A stretch of 64,000 nt of DNA from Candidatus Babeliales bacterium (GCA_019746485.1 JAIERW010000001.1:132917-196916), one strand, 5' to 3'; counted from the stretch's first letter, positions 51,267 through 60,690 are shown. A program made the numbers and translations. Notes: generated by a model not told the origin, from the letters alone.

Positions 51267-51589
51267 GATGAGGTCTTTCTAATTAAAAAATTATAAAACA
51301 AACGTTAACAGTGTGCAGTGTATATTAACAATACACAACACAAAAAAAGAAACAAAAATTTGATAAAAATTATAGAATTAGCGCCACCAGCGCCAAGAAA
51401 GAGCAGAGAAAGAAAGACATGAAAAAGATGAGACCACCAGCGGTCTGAGGTAAAAAGCGTTATGGCTGCGTACTGCGTAATGAGCCATGGCATATCCTTT
51501 CATCTTAAAAAACATCTGATCGCACGAGAAAACATAACATTCTCGACATATTTTTTATTATATCACAAACACAAAAAAAGAAAAAATGC
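51267..51589. other. Intergenic region with one doubtful small membrane ORF
   Basis: 323 bases without a clear gene. On the minus strand 51305-51493 could encode 62 hydrophobic residues (MPWLITQYAAITLF..., then FHVFLSLLFLGAGG), with AAAGG only 2 bases before its ATG, too close to be a good site. I see no tRNA, no convincing terminator hairpin and no repeat. Confidence 0.3.
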
Positions 51590-52768
51590 CTACAAATTAT
51601 AAGAAATGATACTGTCAACATTGTTCCAAGCAACAATATTTCCTTTATTTCCTTTGGTATTTTGATCTCCAGCGTACACCACTGAAGCATTGGTAGAATC
51701 TGCATCAGCAAGCTTGTTCCAGTAAGAAAGTCCATCAAAGAAATCTCCACCAACTGTTTTACCCGATTTAATCTCGATAGGAATGAGTTTAAGCCCACCT
51801 TCAATAATACAATCAACTTCATGTCCCACGTGATCGCGCCAGAAATAAATGCTTGGGCGCATGCTGCGGTTGTAAAAAGACTTGTGAAGTTCAGCAATAA
51901 CCATCGACTCAAAAAGACCTCCACGCAAATAGTGAGTACTCAGTTGTTCAGGTGCTATGTTGAGCAGCGAACAAGCAAGTCCAACATCATAAAAATAAAG
52001 CTTGGGCGATTTTATTAAACGCTTGCTAAAATTTTTGTAATGTGGCCTGAGAAGAAAAATTATGTAACTCGCTTCAAGAATACCAAGCCAGGCGTTGGCA
52101 GTGTTTGACGAAATGCCACAATCATTTGCCAGCGAGGTAACGTTAAGCACTTGGCCAATGCGCCCTGCACACAACCGGACAAAAAGCTGAAACAAACTTA
52201 AATCAACGACAAGCTTAAGGTCACGCACATCGCGTTCAAGATATGTTTGTATATACGAAGCATGCCACAACTCAACTTGTGTAAGTGTTGGCAGATACAA
52301 CGGCGGGTAAAAACCAACATGCATTGTCTGGTTTAAATCTTTTAAAAGATTGGCTTGTGCAAGCTCGCAAATTGACAAGGGCAAAAGGGTAAAAATAGCA
52401 ATTCTGCCGGCAAGCGTTTGCGTGATTGCTTGATTCATAAGAAAATTTTGCGAACCGGTGAGCACAAAAAAACCAGGTCGATGCGTTTCGTCAACAATGC
52501 CTTGAAGGTACGACAAAAGAACGGGGAATTTTTGAAATTCGTCCAAAATGACTCCCTTACCCTGCGATACGTCGTGCAAAAAACCACGCGGATCTTGCTG
52601 CGCACGCAGCAACGTTTCAGGGTCTTCAAGCGATGCGTAGGTATAATCAGGAAAGGTCGTTTGCGCAAGGGTTGTTTTGCCCGACTGCCGCGGACCCAAA
52701 ATAGCAAGAACCTTGAAGCCTTTGGCGGCTTGCATGAGCGAATCTGCAAGTAGCCGGCGAATATTCAT
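51590..52768 (-). CDS. AAA_14/DUF4143 family ATPase
   Basis: 392 residues. N-terminal AAA domain with Walker A LGPRQSGKTTL at about 24, Walker B GVILDEFQKFP near 90 and sensor-like FFVLTGSQNFLMNQ near 120. The C-terminal DUF4143 part has HYLRGGLFESMVIAEL, INFYFWRDH-like YFWRDHVGHEVDCIIEG and PIEIKSGKTVGGDF, the nuclease-like PD-(D/E)xK fold pattern (D, then E-x-K). A common accessory family of unknown role, often horizontally moved. Stands alone; ATG 52768 has GGAG upstream. Confidence 0.9.
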   Translation of the reverse strand: MNIRRLLADSLMQAAKGFKVLAILGPRQSGKTTLAQTTFPDYTYASLEDPETLLRAQQDPRGFLHDVSQGKGVILDEFQKFPVLLSYLQGIVDETHRPGFFVLTGSQNFLMNQAITQTLAGRIAIFTLLPLSICELAQANLLKDLNQTMHVGFYPPLYLPTLTQVELWHASYIQTYLERDVRDLKLVVDLSLFQLFVRLCAGRIGQVLNVTSLANDCGISSNTANAWLGILEASYIIFLLRPHYKNFSKRLIKSPKLYFYDVGLACSLLNIAPEQLSTHYLRGGLFESMVIAELHKSFYNRSMRPSIYFWRDHVGHEVDCIIEGGLKLIPIEIKSGKTVGGDFFDGLSYWNKLADADSTNASVVYAGDQNTKGNKGNIVAWNNVDSIISYNL

Positions 52769-52889
52769 ACAAAATCTCCGTCTTGAGCTAAAATATCGAT
52801 CTAGTCATTATCTTAGCACAATTCTTACAAATCTGCAACTGGATTGATGAATTTGTAAGAATTCCATTAAAACAAGCTGCCAGAGATAC

Positions 52890-52936
52890 AAAAAACGGGC
52901 GGGCTCGGCTACAGGGGTTTGCCAAAGCCCGCCCGT
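52890..52936 (-). terminator. Intrinsic terminator of the ankyrin gene
   Basis: Arms ACGGGCGGGCT and AGCCCGCCCGT (11 base pairs) around a 20-base loop, followed on the minus strand by TTTTT. It lies just after the stop of the 52943 gene. Confidence 0.8.
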
Positions 52937-52942
52937 AAAACA

Positions 52943-54040
52943 TTATTTAACTTTTGCTAACTCATCAGCCAACGTTGCCAGTTTTGCCTTGAGGGCTTTA
53001 AGAGACTTTTTGAGTTGTTTGAGAGGCGTTTTTGTGCCGCTTTTGGGTTTACCAACTCCCGAGCCAGTTCCTGCGCCACCAGACGGTGGCGCAGGAACTG
53101 GCTCGGGGTATTTATGGACAGGAAATTTTGTTGCCAAAAACGCAAGCTTTTCAGCCTTGTCTGTGGACCATTCTTTATTAATATAAAACAAAATAGAATT
53201 GCCTGCACTATCAACAGCATCTAATGCTGCATCGCTTTTTAAGTTATTAAAAACTTCTGTAAAAAGTTTTTCTGGTGATGCATAAGCAACATAGTGCAAA
53301 AGATTTGGATTATTCGCATTAAACATAGCATTAAAATCTTTTTGGCTCTTAGTCGGTTCAGCCCTACCCCTGCGCCCCATCTTTCCCAACGCAGTAAATG
53401 GTTCAGTGCCATCAAATTCATAGCTAAAATGAGCCAATGTTGTGGTCAAAGCACCGCCTGCATAAATAACTTTGGCAATGGCTTTTACAACTTCAGCTGG
53501 ATCTGGAGCAGTGGCCCCACTTGTGCCACCACCCGTACCCGTTGCAGAGCCACCAGGGCCTGTGTCACTCACACCGCCAACACTTTTTGGCATAGGCAAC
53601 CCTAATGCCGTTGCTAAGATGCCAGGCAATGTATTGTGCGCAACGGCCCAGCCTTTTGCTATTTTGTCGGCTAATGCATCGTCAAGCACTTGTTGTACGC
53701 TCATGCCCGCATTGTTTATTTTGTTTTCTGCTTTACCAGCAGGCACGCTCTCTAAAATAGTTTGTATCGCATCAATTTTGGTCAACGTCTCTTGTCCCGT
53801 CTTGCTTGCAAGCGCGTCAAGCGCATTGTTTTTAAGAGGTTTAAGCTGGGCAAGTAAAATATGAAGCGGCGTGTTGCCATTGGCATCTTGTGCATTCACA
53901 TCGGCACCAGCTTTAATCAATTGCTGGCACTTGGCAACATTAAGCTCATGCGCAGCATCATGCAACGGTGTGCTACCGGCAGCTGCCACACGTGCTCCAA
54001 TGCTGAGTAAAACAAAGAACACCAGACACACCTTCTTCAT
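52943..54040 (-). CDS. Secreted ankyrin-repeat protein
   Basis: 365 residues. Signal peptide 1-20 (KKVCLVFFVLLSIGARVAA). One to two ankyrin repeats at 22-70 (STPLHDAAHELNVAKCQQLI, GADVNAQDANGNTPLHILL). A Gly/Ser/Thr linker near 160-180. A second region, FDGTEPFTALG...NLLHYVAYASPEKLFTEVFNNL, is shared with the 54123 protein. A Pro/Gly linker encoded by a perfect DNA hairpin follows, then the Lys/Leu-rich tail TPLKQLKKSLKALKAKLATL. Such proteins often bind host or surface partners. GGAG is 7 bases before the ATG. Confidence 0.85.
   Translation of the reverse strand: MKKVCLVFFVLLSIGARVAAAGSTPLHDAAHELNVAKCQQLIKAGADVNAQDANGNTPLHILLAQLKPLKNNALDALASKTGQETLTKIDAIQTILESVPAGKAENKINNAGMSVQQVLDDALADKIAKGWAVAHNTLPGILATALGLPMPKSVGGVSDTGPGGSATGTGGGTSGATAPDPAEVVKAIAKVIYAGGALTTTLAHFSYEFDGTEPFTALGKMGRRGRAEPTKSQKDFNAMFNANNPNLLHYVAYASPEKLFTEVFNNLKSDAALDAVDSAGNSILFYINKEWSTDKAEKLAFLATKFPVHKYPEPVPAPPSGGAGTGSGVGKPKSGTKTPLKQLKKSLKALKAKLATLADELAKVK
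53058..53107. repeat. Perfect 23-bp inverted repeat inside the ankyrin gene
   Basis: Arms 53058-53080 and 53085-53107 are exact reverse complements around the 4-base loop AGAC. The arm contains GAGCCAGTTCCTGCGCCACC. It codes for the Pro/Gly linker PEPVPAPPSGGAGTGSG of the 52943 protein. Such a stem in an mRNA would be very stable. Confidence 0.95.
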
Positions 54041-54122
54041 AGCAGCATCTCCAAATTTAAAAACTAACCTATCTTTTTAATGGTGCGGCCAGCAAGCGCC
54101 AGAAGTACTATTTTCAAAATTA

Positions 54123-55745
54123 TTAAAGCGCTGCCAATTTGCCAGCCAACGTTGCAAGTTTTGCTTTAAGTGCTTCAAGTGACTTTTTAAGTTGTTTAAG
54201 TGGCTTTGATTTTTTTGCGCCGCCAGAACCTGCACCCGTACCCGCGCCGCCACCTGTCAGTACTCCCACGCCCACTGAAAGAGCATGCAATTTATCTTTT
54301 AGCGCCTGAAGAGCACCTGAACCATCTAAATCGGACCCACCTTTCATATTATGTTTAAAATGTACAGCGAAGGAACCTTTGCTTAATAAAGCTTCTTGAT
54401 CATCACCAGCTTTATTTTTAATTTTTTTGGCACCTTTTGAAATCAAATAATCAACAATACTAACTTGCTGACCAGCCGCAAAAGAACTGTTTGGATTTTG
54501 TAAAAAAACACAATGCAGCGGTGTATTGCCAAGATTGTTCACTACGTTCACTTGAGCACCCTTATCAACCAATATTATGCATACTTGCGATTTTATAGCT
54601 TGTGCTGCAACATGCAATGCCGTATTACCATTACTATCTGTAGCGTTAACACTAACACCAGCATCTATTAATTTCTCGCACGCAATACCCCACCCCGTTT
54701 CCGCAGCTTTATGCAATGGATTTCCTTTGTTCACGTCAACGCCTGGTACTTTAAGAACAAGCTCCAGCAAAGTTTGGTCGTAGCTAACATCTCCAGCTCT
54801 TTGCACCAAAAGTGTCTGGCCATTATAATCATAATCATTAATGTTCTTTTGAAATTCAGGATTTTTTAACGCATCTTCAAAGCTAATACCATGTTGACCA
54901 TCAAATTTTAAGAACCAAAATAAAGGGTATCTCGAGGCCAAAATTGAATTAAATGATGCTTGACTGTACTCAATAGACTTCGTTAATACTAAATTATTAA
55001 GCGCCTGCATAAAGTTGCTATACCCATCGGGTTTCTCGGCCAAATCATCATAGCCTTTAACTTTAAACTCTACCCCAGCACCCTCTTCTAAGAATTTGCG
55101 AATTGTAATAACCGTATTTTTTCTAACAGCAACAGCAATAGGCCTTATACCTTGTCCATCTGTTTGATTCACGAGATCTTTAAAATCAGCGATATCAATA
55201 CACTCTTGTCCCGTATCACCAAAGAATTTTTGCAATGCTTGCGTTGCAAGGTCATGCGCAAGATTAAATGCAGCAACATAATGTAAGATATTTCTACCGC
55301 CATGACCCTTATAAGTTTTAAAAAAATCTTTAAAAGTAATACCAAGCCAATGAATTTTGTCGCGCTCAGACGAAGCATATTCTATAATATCGCGATTACT
55401 GTTATCAGAAATCTTCAAAACATCGGTATTCGCAAGATTGCCAAAAACTATTTTAAAAACGTCAATTGAAGATTTTTGAGCAACAAAATGCAAAAGTTTT
55501 GGCTTTAGGTAAGACCAAATATTAAACTCTTCTTTTCTTTTAAATGCTGCTGGGTCATGAGCAACAAACTTTTCGTTGGAATCAAAATAAAATTCTTCGG
55601 TCCCATTAAATTTATAGGTACCTAATGCAGCCAGAAGAGCAACGTCATTGTTCTTATAAATTGCATCAGTAATTGCAGGATCAACAGCCGCCTGCACCGC
55701 CCCCGCACTCATCAAACAAATAATTAACAATACTCTCTTCTTCAT
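54123..55745 (-). CDS. Secreted ankyrin-repeat protein, larger paralogue
   Basis: 540 residues. Signal peptide 1-19 (KKRVLLIICLMSAGAVQAA). Residues 25-160 contain the module TYKFNGTEEFYFD...KLLHFVAQKSSIDVFKIVFGNL that matches the 52943 protein. Ankyrin repeats lie at about 190-240 (GIRPIAVAVRKNTVITIRKFL) and 365-465 (GNPLHKAAETGWGIACEKLI, GNTALHVAAQAIKSQVCIIL, GNTPLHCVFLQNPNSS). A Gly-rich linker and the tail KPLKQLKKSLEALKAKLATL end it. Start 55745 by signal peptide and GAGAGGG upstream; the frame is open to 55817 inside the ATPase gene. Confidence 0.88.
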   Translation of the reverse strand: MKKRVLLIICLMSAGAVQAAVDPAITDAIYKNNDVALLAALGTYKFNGTEEFYFDSNEKFVAHDPAAFKRKEEFNIWSYLKPKLLHFVAQKSSIDVFKIVFGNLANTDVLKISDNSNRDIIEYASSERDKIHWLGITFKDFFKTYKGHGGRNILHYVAAFNLAHDLATQALQKFFGDTGQECIDIADFKDLVNQTDGQGIRPIAVAVRKNTVITIRKFLEEGAGVEFKVKGYDDLAEKPDGYSNFMQALNNLVLTKSIEYSQASFNSILASRYPLFWFLKFDGQHGISFEDALKNPEFQKNINDYDYNGQTLLVQRAGDVSYDQTLLELVLKVPGVDVNKGNPLHKAAETGWGIACEKLIDAGVSVNATDSNGNTALHVAAQAIKSQVCIILVDKGAQVNVVNNLGNTPLHCVFLQNPNSSFAAGQQVSIVDYLISKGAKKIKNKAGDDQEALLSKGSFAVHFKHNMKGGSDLDGSGALQALKDKLHALSVGVGVLTGGGAGTGAGSGGAKKSKPLKQLKKSLEALKAKLATLAGKLAAL

Positions 55746-55794
55746 CAAACTACCCTCTCTGCAAAACATACTTTTCAAAAAACACATGACCACG

Positions 55795-58323
55795 CTACCG
55801 TCTTCTTCTCTCCACAACTTCAGTGTTATGAAACACCGTCTTCCAAACCCTTTTCACAATCTCAAGAGCCACAAAGTTCATACAAACCACCGTCATAATC
55901 CAACGCAAGAAAGCAGGGTTTGGCGTAACAAAACTCAAAATCGACTGGCCAAAATAGGTATACGGGAGCGTAATTGCCGAAGCGGCAGCAACGCATAAAA
56001 AGGTAAGCAACAAATTGGACGGCCTGCTTGTTCTAAAAAATATGTTTTTACTGCGCAGGGCAAAAAATAAAAACAGCTCAGAAGCAATGCTGTACAAAAA
56101 CCAATGCGTTTGTAAAACTGCCGCCGGTTCTTTGTAAAGCTTTGAAAAAAATGAAAAATCGAACAAGCTGAAGACAAAGCCAATGGTGGTAATTGAAATA
56201 AATAACGACTTCATGTTATACCGCTCGGGGCGGGTAATTTCTGACGCTTCAACCGTGTCAGTTGCAATAAAAATAAGCGGTAAGTCTGCCAAGATATTTA
56301 AACACAAAAGCTGGATTGGCAGCATGGGCAAGTGCGGCAACAGCAGAGCCGCAATAGAAATAGTAAAAAAGTTACTGAACGTTGATGTCAGCGTGACACG
56401 CAAATATTTTAAGGTGTTAAAAAATACCTTGCGCCCTTCCACCACGCCATCCAAAATAACGCCAATCCTATTTTCCAACAAAATAATGTCAGCCGCATCT
56501 TTGGCCAAATCGGTCGCGTTGGGCACCGCAATACCAACCGCAGCCTGCTTAAGCGCGGGGGCATCATTCACGCCATCACCCAAAAAGCCAACAGTATATT
56601 TTTCACTGAGCAATGTTACAATGCGATACTTATCTTCTGGCGATATGCGCGCAAACGCATGATACTTTTCTGCCGCTTCGCGCTGCTCAGGCTCAGACAT
56701 AGCACCAAACTCACTGCCCAGCATAACATCGTGCGGTGATTTCAAAAGACCCACTTTATGCCCAACCGCGCCCACTACCTCCGGTGCATCGCCTGACAAA
56801 ATTTTGATATCTATTTTCAACTTTTCGGCACGCTTAATAGCATCGTGCGCGGTAGCTTTAATGGGGTCTGAAAAAGAAACAAGCCCAACAAAATCTACCT
56901 CTTTTTCAACATGCAACAGATCGTCCGGCTTAACACTAAATTGCTTGTGCCCAATGGCAATTATGCGCCTGCCCTCGCCGCCTTGCTCGGCAATCCACGC
57001 CAGTATTTGCTCATCCTCTTTAAAATTGCACAGCGCAAAAATATCTTCATACGCACCACGTACAATCAAATGATACGCTTCGTTTTCTTTTACCAAACTG
57101 GCGGTGCGACGACGTTGCGGGTCAAACGGCAAATAATCGAGCCGCTCGATATTTTCAACATGACTGCTGCCATTTTTTTCAAGATAGGCAACCAACGCGT
57201 TGTCAAATGATTGATGCGATTGCGCAAAGCGTGCACCTGCAAACGTGGCATAACCTATCACCTGCTTTTCATCGTACGGCTGATGAGCAAAAATATCGGC
57301 AACTTCCATAATACTTTCGGTGATGGTACCGGTTTTGTCGGTACATAAAATTTCGATACTGCCCAAATCATCAATTGCAGAAAGCCTTTTGACCACCACC
57401 TGCTTTGCCGTCATAATACGCGCGGCATATGCCAGCGAAAAGTTGATCACCACCTGCAACGCTTCTGGAATTACTGCCACCGCCAAGCTGATGGAAAATA
57501 TGAGCATGTGCACAAAGTCAAACTCATCGCCTTTTACCAAGAAGTTAACCAAAAAAACAATGCCCAACGTCAGTACAACCAAATACAAAATAAACGTGCT
57601 AATTGTTTTGATATCTTGTGAAAAGCGGCTTGATGGTGCCGACTTGGTAGTTAAACGCGCAACACGACCAAAGGTTGTTTCAGCGCCAATGGCAACAACC
57701 ACCCCTTTTGCCTGACCGCTCACTACCGTGGTCCCGGTAAAAGCCATATTTTTTGCTTCAAAAACCTGCTCAATATTTTCAAGCTGATCAACACACTTTT
57801 CAACAGGAACCGACTCTCCCGTCAAGCTCGATTCATCAATAGTCACATGCTCTGCTTCTATCAGCCGCATGTCAGCCGTAATTAAATCACCCGGCTCAAG
57901 AAATACAATATCGCCAGGCACCAGCAACGAGCTGTCAACAAGCATATCTTTACCGTCGCGCAACACCTTCATTTCGTACGTTACATATTTTTTAAGCATC
58001 TGCATGGTGCGCTGCGCAAAAAACTCTTGATAAAAACCAAGCACCGCCATAATGCCTACAAAAAATAGAATCATCCCGCTGTTTAAATATTCACCCAAAA
58101 AGAATGAAATCACGGCACCAATAAGAAGTAGATAGACAAAAGATGAAGCAAACTGGCGCATGAGCATGTGCCACCACTTGTTGCTGCTAGACTGCAAAAC
58201 ATTAAGACCGAACTGTTGGCGCCGTTTTTTTATTTCAAGCGAAAACAACCCCGTCTCAAGCGACGTCTCCAGCTCTTTTACTACCTCTGCACCCGTTTTT
58301 CCGGCTGCTGTAGAAAATATCAT
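55795..58323 (-). CDS. P-type cation-transporting ATPase (P2/P3-like)
   Basis: 842 residues. N-terminal cation-ATPase domain (KTGAEVVKELETSLETGLFS), actuator TGES at 168-171, phosphorylated Asp 329 in CTDKTGTITE, hinge GDGVNDAPALKQA, and about ten helices. The ion-binding helix 4 reads IPEALQVVINFSL instead of the PEGLP of calcium pumps, so the ion (Ca, Mg or other) is uncertain. AGGGGGAAG precedes the ATG. It precedes the ankyrin genes on the same strand with a 49-base gap, and is divergent from the phosphoribosyltransferase. Confidence 0.92.
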   Translation of the reverse strand: MIFSTAAGKTGAEVVKELETSLETGLFSLEIKKRRQQFGLNVLQSSSNKWWHMLMRQFASSFVYLLLIGAVISFFLGEYLNSGMILFFVGIMAVLGFYQEFFAQRTMQMLKKYVTYEMKVLRDGKDMLVDSSLLVPGDIVFLEPGDLITADMRLIEAEHVTIDESSLTGESVPVEKCVDQLENIEQVFEAKNMAFTGTTVVSGQAKGVVVAIGAETTFGRVARLTTKSAPSSRFSQDIKTISTFILYLVVLTLGIVFLVNFLVKGDEFDFVHMLIFSISLAVAVIPEALQVVINFSLAYAARIMTAKQVVVKRLSAIDDLGSIEILCTDKTGTITESIMEVADIFAHQPYDEKQVIGYATFAGARFAQSHQSFDNALVAYLEKNGSSHVENIERLDYLPFDPQRRRTASLVKENEAYHLIVRGAYEDIFALCNFKEDEQILAWIAEQGGEGRRIIAIGHKQFSVKPDDLLHVEKEVDFVGLVSFSDPIKATAHDAIKRAEKLKIDIKILSGDAPEVVGAVGHKVGLLKSPHDVMLGSEFGAMSEPEQREAAEKYHAFARISPEDKYRIVTLLSEKYTVGFLGDGVNDAPALKQAAVGIAVPNATDLAKDAADIILLENRIGVILDGVVEGRKVFFNTLKYLRVTLTSTFSNFFTISIAALLLPHLPMLPIQLLCLNILADLPLIFIATDTVEASEITRPERYNMKSLFISITTIGFVFSLFDFSFFSKLYKEPAAVLQTHWFLYSIASELFLFFALRSKNIFFRTSRPSNLLLTFLCVAAASAITLPYTYFGQSILSFVTPNPAFLRWIMTVVCMNFVALEIVKRVWKTVFHNTEVVERRRR

Positions 58324-58414
58324 ACTTCCCCCTAAATCTTACAAAAGTTATAGCGATTTTTTTTGATGATACAATGCACGCAGTATTCTTATAATTTCGA
58401 ATAATTCTTGCCAA

Positions 58415-58452
58415 GAAATCAATAGTTTGCTTTGAAATCAATAGTTTGCTTT
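58415..58452. repeat. Two perfect 19-bp tandem repeats upstream of the 58523 gene
   Basis: GAAATCAATAGTTTGCTTT occurs twice head to tail (58415-58433, 58434-58452), about 70 bases before the start codon and next to TTGACT at 58451, a possible -35. Spacing of 19 bases suits binding of a regulator on nearly the same face of the helix, but it may simply be slippage. Confidence 0.75.
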
Positions 58453-58522
58453 GACTGTTAGCTTTTGATCATAATTTGACCATTGAAGCAAAAAACTAAA
58501 TTTAAAAAACCAAAGGAACCTC

Positions 58523-59170
58523 ATGACGCCATTTTTTGATCGTCACGATGCTGGAAAAAAACTTGCCCACGCGCTGCATGACTATAAAGATGTTGCAAAC
58601 CTGCTCGTGCTCGGCCTACCGCGCGGTGGCGTAGTGGTAGCTGAAGTGGTAGCACACGAGCTAAACGCACCACTCGACATTGTAGTCTCACGAAAAATTG
58701 GCGCACCGGGTAACCCAGAGCTTGCAATTGGCGCGGTCAGCCAAGACGGGAAAACATTTATTGATGATGCAACAATTGATTTATTGAGTATCGATAAAGA
58801 AACGTTAACTAAGTTGATTGCTGCTGAAAAAAAAGAGGCAGAGCGACGAGTAGAAACCTACCGAGCCGACCTGCCTGAACAAGATTTTACGGGAAAAACA
58901 GTAATTGTAGTTGACGACGGCATTGCCACGGGCTTTACCATGTTGGCAGCACTTGCCACTGTTAAAAAATTTGGTGCAATGCAAACTATTGTTGCCGTAC
59001 CAGTTGCCTCACACGATGCACTCACACAACTCAAACGCGCGACCGACCATGTTGTTGTGTTGCACACGCCTGACCACTTTACCGCCATCAGCACTTACTA
59101 CCACAAGTTTCCGCAAGTGTCGGACGCGCAGGTTGTTGCGTTACTGCATCCAACACCTGAAGAAGCTTAA
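58523..59170 (+). CDS. Phosphoribosyltransferase-family protein
   Basis: 215 residues. NLLVLGLPRGGVVVAEVVA near 25-45 and the PRPP-binding loop TVIVVDDGIATGFTMLAAL near 127 define the stand-alone PRTase group often found with erythromycin-esterase or dienelactone-hydrolase-type proteins; LDIVVSRKIGAPGNPELAIG is characteristic of that group. The substrate is unknown. AAAGGAACC is 4 bases before the ATG. Convergent with the 59177 gene, 6 bases apart. Confidence 0.87.
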   Translation: MTPFFDRHDAGKKLAHALHDYKDVANLLVLGLPRGGVVVAEVVAHELNAPLDIVVSRKIGAPGNPELAIGAVSQDGKTFIDDATIDLLSIDKETLTKLIAAEKKEAERRVETYRADLPEQDFTGKTVIVVDDGIATGFTMLAALATVKKFGAMQTIVAVPVASHDALTQLKRATDHVVVLHTPDHFTAISTYYHKFPQVSDAQVVALLHPTPEEA

Positions 59171-59176
59171 ACTGAT

Positions 59177-59947
59177 TTATACGCCTGAATTAACCATATC
59201 TCCTACATTAAAGCCCGCATGATTCATTGAGCTCAGTAACATGGTTCCAAGACAATCTTCCATACCCTCTGGACAAAACTGAGCGGTACATGCCACATCC
59301 GGAAAAGCCCAGCCAGAAACCTGACGGCACACGTCTAGTGCTGTTTGAAAAGGCTCTGCGGGGCACAGGCCAAGAGTAGTATTGCCAACCGCTTGACTCA
59401 TCCCATTTTGCGCAATTTGGACCAACGCGGCGGGACCTTGCGTAAACACGCATTCGTTGAAATAAGGGTAGCAGGTGCCAGCGGCATCACACGCAAAATC
59501 GATAAAATCACCGGCCTCTGTTAACAAACTGCCATCTGGAATTACGCTGGTACCGCCTGATTGAATAAAAGTATTCAACTGGCTAGCACCTTCGGTAATC
59601 GGATCAGTAATGTTGGTTACATTGTTAAACAGCCACGTACATACAGCCCCGGCACCTTCACACAAATTTACCAACACTCCTGGGTATTGACACAAAAGTA
59701 CACCAAGAACAACTACCGCAACACCCAAAACAATACCTACACCACCATGCGCTTTGTTTTCTTCAGACAGCTGTTCAATAATTTCTTCTGGAGCCACACC
59801 GTTTTGGTAAAGCGTTAAGCACTTTTCTACAAAAGCTTTATCGTGCATCAACGTTGCTACAGCCTCGTTAACATCTGCTTGAACAGATGTTGTTGCATGA
59901 GCTTGAAAAGAAAACAAACAAACAGCTAACACAAATACTCTCTTCAT
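59177..59947 (-). CDS. Secreted/membrane Cys-rich protein, tandem family member
   Basis: 256 residues. Signal peptide 1-19 (KRVFVLAVCLFSFQAHATT), a helical part FVEKCLTLYQNGVAPEEIIEQL, one membrane helix (GVGIVLGVAVVVLGVLLC), then a Cys-rich domain with CYPYFNECVFTQGPAALVQI, LDVCRQVSGWAFPD and AQFCPEGMEDC. The latter three motifs match the 60006 protein. About 12 Cys in the last 180 residues suggest disulphides and an exposed fold. AAGGGAGATTTTC precedes the ATG. Confidence 0.65.
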   Translation of the reverse strand: MKRVFVLAVCLFSFQAHATTSVQADVNEAVATLMHDKAFVEKCLTLYQNGVAPEEIIEQLSEENKAHGGVGIVLGVAVVVLGVLLCQYPGVLVNLCEGAGAVCTWLFNNVTNITDPITEGASQLNTFIQSGGTSVIPDGSLLTEAGDFIDFACDAAGTCYPYFNECVFTQGPAALVQIAQNGMSQAVGNTTLGLCPAEPFQTALDVCRQVSGWAFPDVACTAQFCPEGMEDCLGTMLLSSMNHAGFNVGDMVNSGV

Positions 59948-59957
59948 GAAAATCTCC

Positions 59958-60000
59958 CTTGCACCTCTTTTGGTGCGATAAAAAAATAAGAAATGATACA
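59958..60000 (-). promoter_or_regulatory. Conserved leader with hairpin before the 59177-59947 gene
   Basis: GCACC-TCTTTT-GGTGC hairpin (59961-59976), then a shared AT-rich block (ATAAGAAATGATACA). Near copies precede the genes starting at 60680 and 61187. Confidence 0.5.
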
Positions 60001-60005
60001 AAAAA

Positions 60006-60680
60006 TTAAAGGTATTCATACTGCGAATATGAATTTTCCAAAGTCGCAACGCACGTAGCTATATTCATACTCTCTGGACAAAACTGGGCAAAGCAGTCTC
60101 GGTCGGGCAACCATGTACCGGAAACCTGACGACACACATCGATTACCTGAGCAAAAGGATTTGCTGGGCATATAGTAAGATTACTAACTGGTTCACGCAT
60201 CCCATCTTGTGCAATTTCAACTAGTTTTGTTGGTCCGTACTCAAACGCACATTCGTTGAAATAGTCGTAGCATGTATCAGCACTATTGCAAACTTGAGTA
60301 ACAATATCTGAACAATGCTGCGCAACTTCAGTTGTAGCATCGTCTAAAAACCAACTACACAAAGAGCCAGTACTTTCATACAAATTTATTACCAATGCGG
60401 GGTTACAGCACAAAAAAATACCCAACAACGTAACCACAGCCAAACTACCAAGCACTAAAGCATTGCCATAAACTTTCTTTTTCTGCGCAAGCCCAAGAAC
60501 TACATCAGAAAGTTCTCCGCATTTGCTCAGCTGAACGCACGTTTCTACAAACTCTTCGTCTTGCAACAGATCTTTTATCATCGCCGTTAGCTCTGTTGTG
60601 GTCACTGTTGCCATGGCAGATATTGTTGCATTAACTTGCAAAGAAAACAAACAGACAGCCAACAAAAGTACTCTCTTCAT
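60006..60680 (-). CDS. Secreted/membrane Cys-rich protein, tandem family member
   Basis: 224 residues. Signal peptide 1-18 (KRVLLLAVCLFSLQVNAT), helical segment DEEFVETCVQLSKCGELSDV, membrane helix (ALVLGSLAVVTLLGIFLCC), then the Cys-rich domain CYDYFNECAFEYGPTKLVEI, IDVCRQVSGTWLPD and AQFCPESM shared with the 59177 protein. Its ribosome site is identical (AAGGGAGATTTTC). Unknown function. Confidence 0.65.
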   Translation of the reverse strand: MKRVLLLAVCLFSLQVNATISAMATVTTTELTAMIKDLLQDEEFVETCVQLSKCGELSDVVLGLAQKKKVYGNALVLGSLAVVTLLGIFLCCNPALVINLYESTGSLCSWFLDDATTEVAQHCSDIVTQVCNSADTCYDYFNECAFEYGPTKLVEIAQDGMREPVSNLTICPANPFAQVIDVCRQVSGTWLPDRDCFAQFCPESMNIATCVATLENSYSQYEYL

Positions 60681-60690
60681 GAAAATCTCC

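Noticed and set aside
51305-51493. 62-residue hydrophobic ORF
   Set aside because: The ribosome-site spacing is too short and composition follows the T-rich strand; kept only as a note in the intergenic entry.
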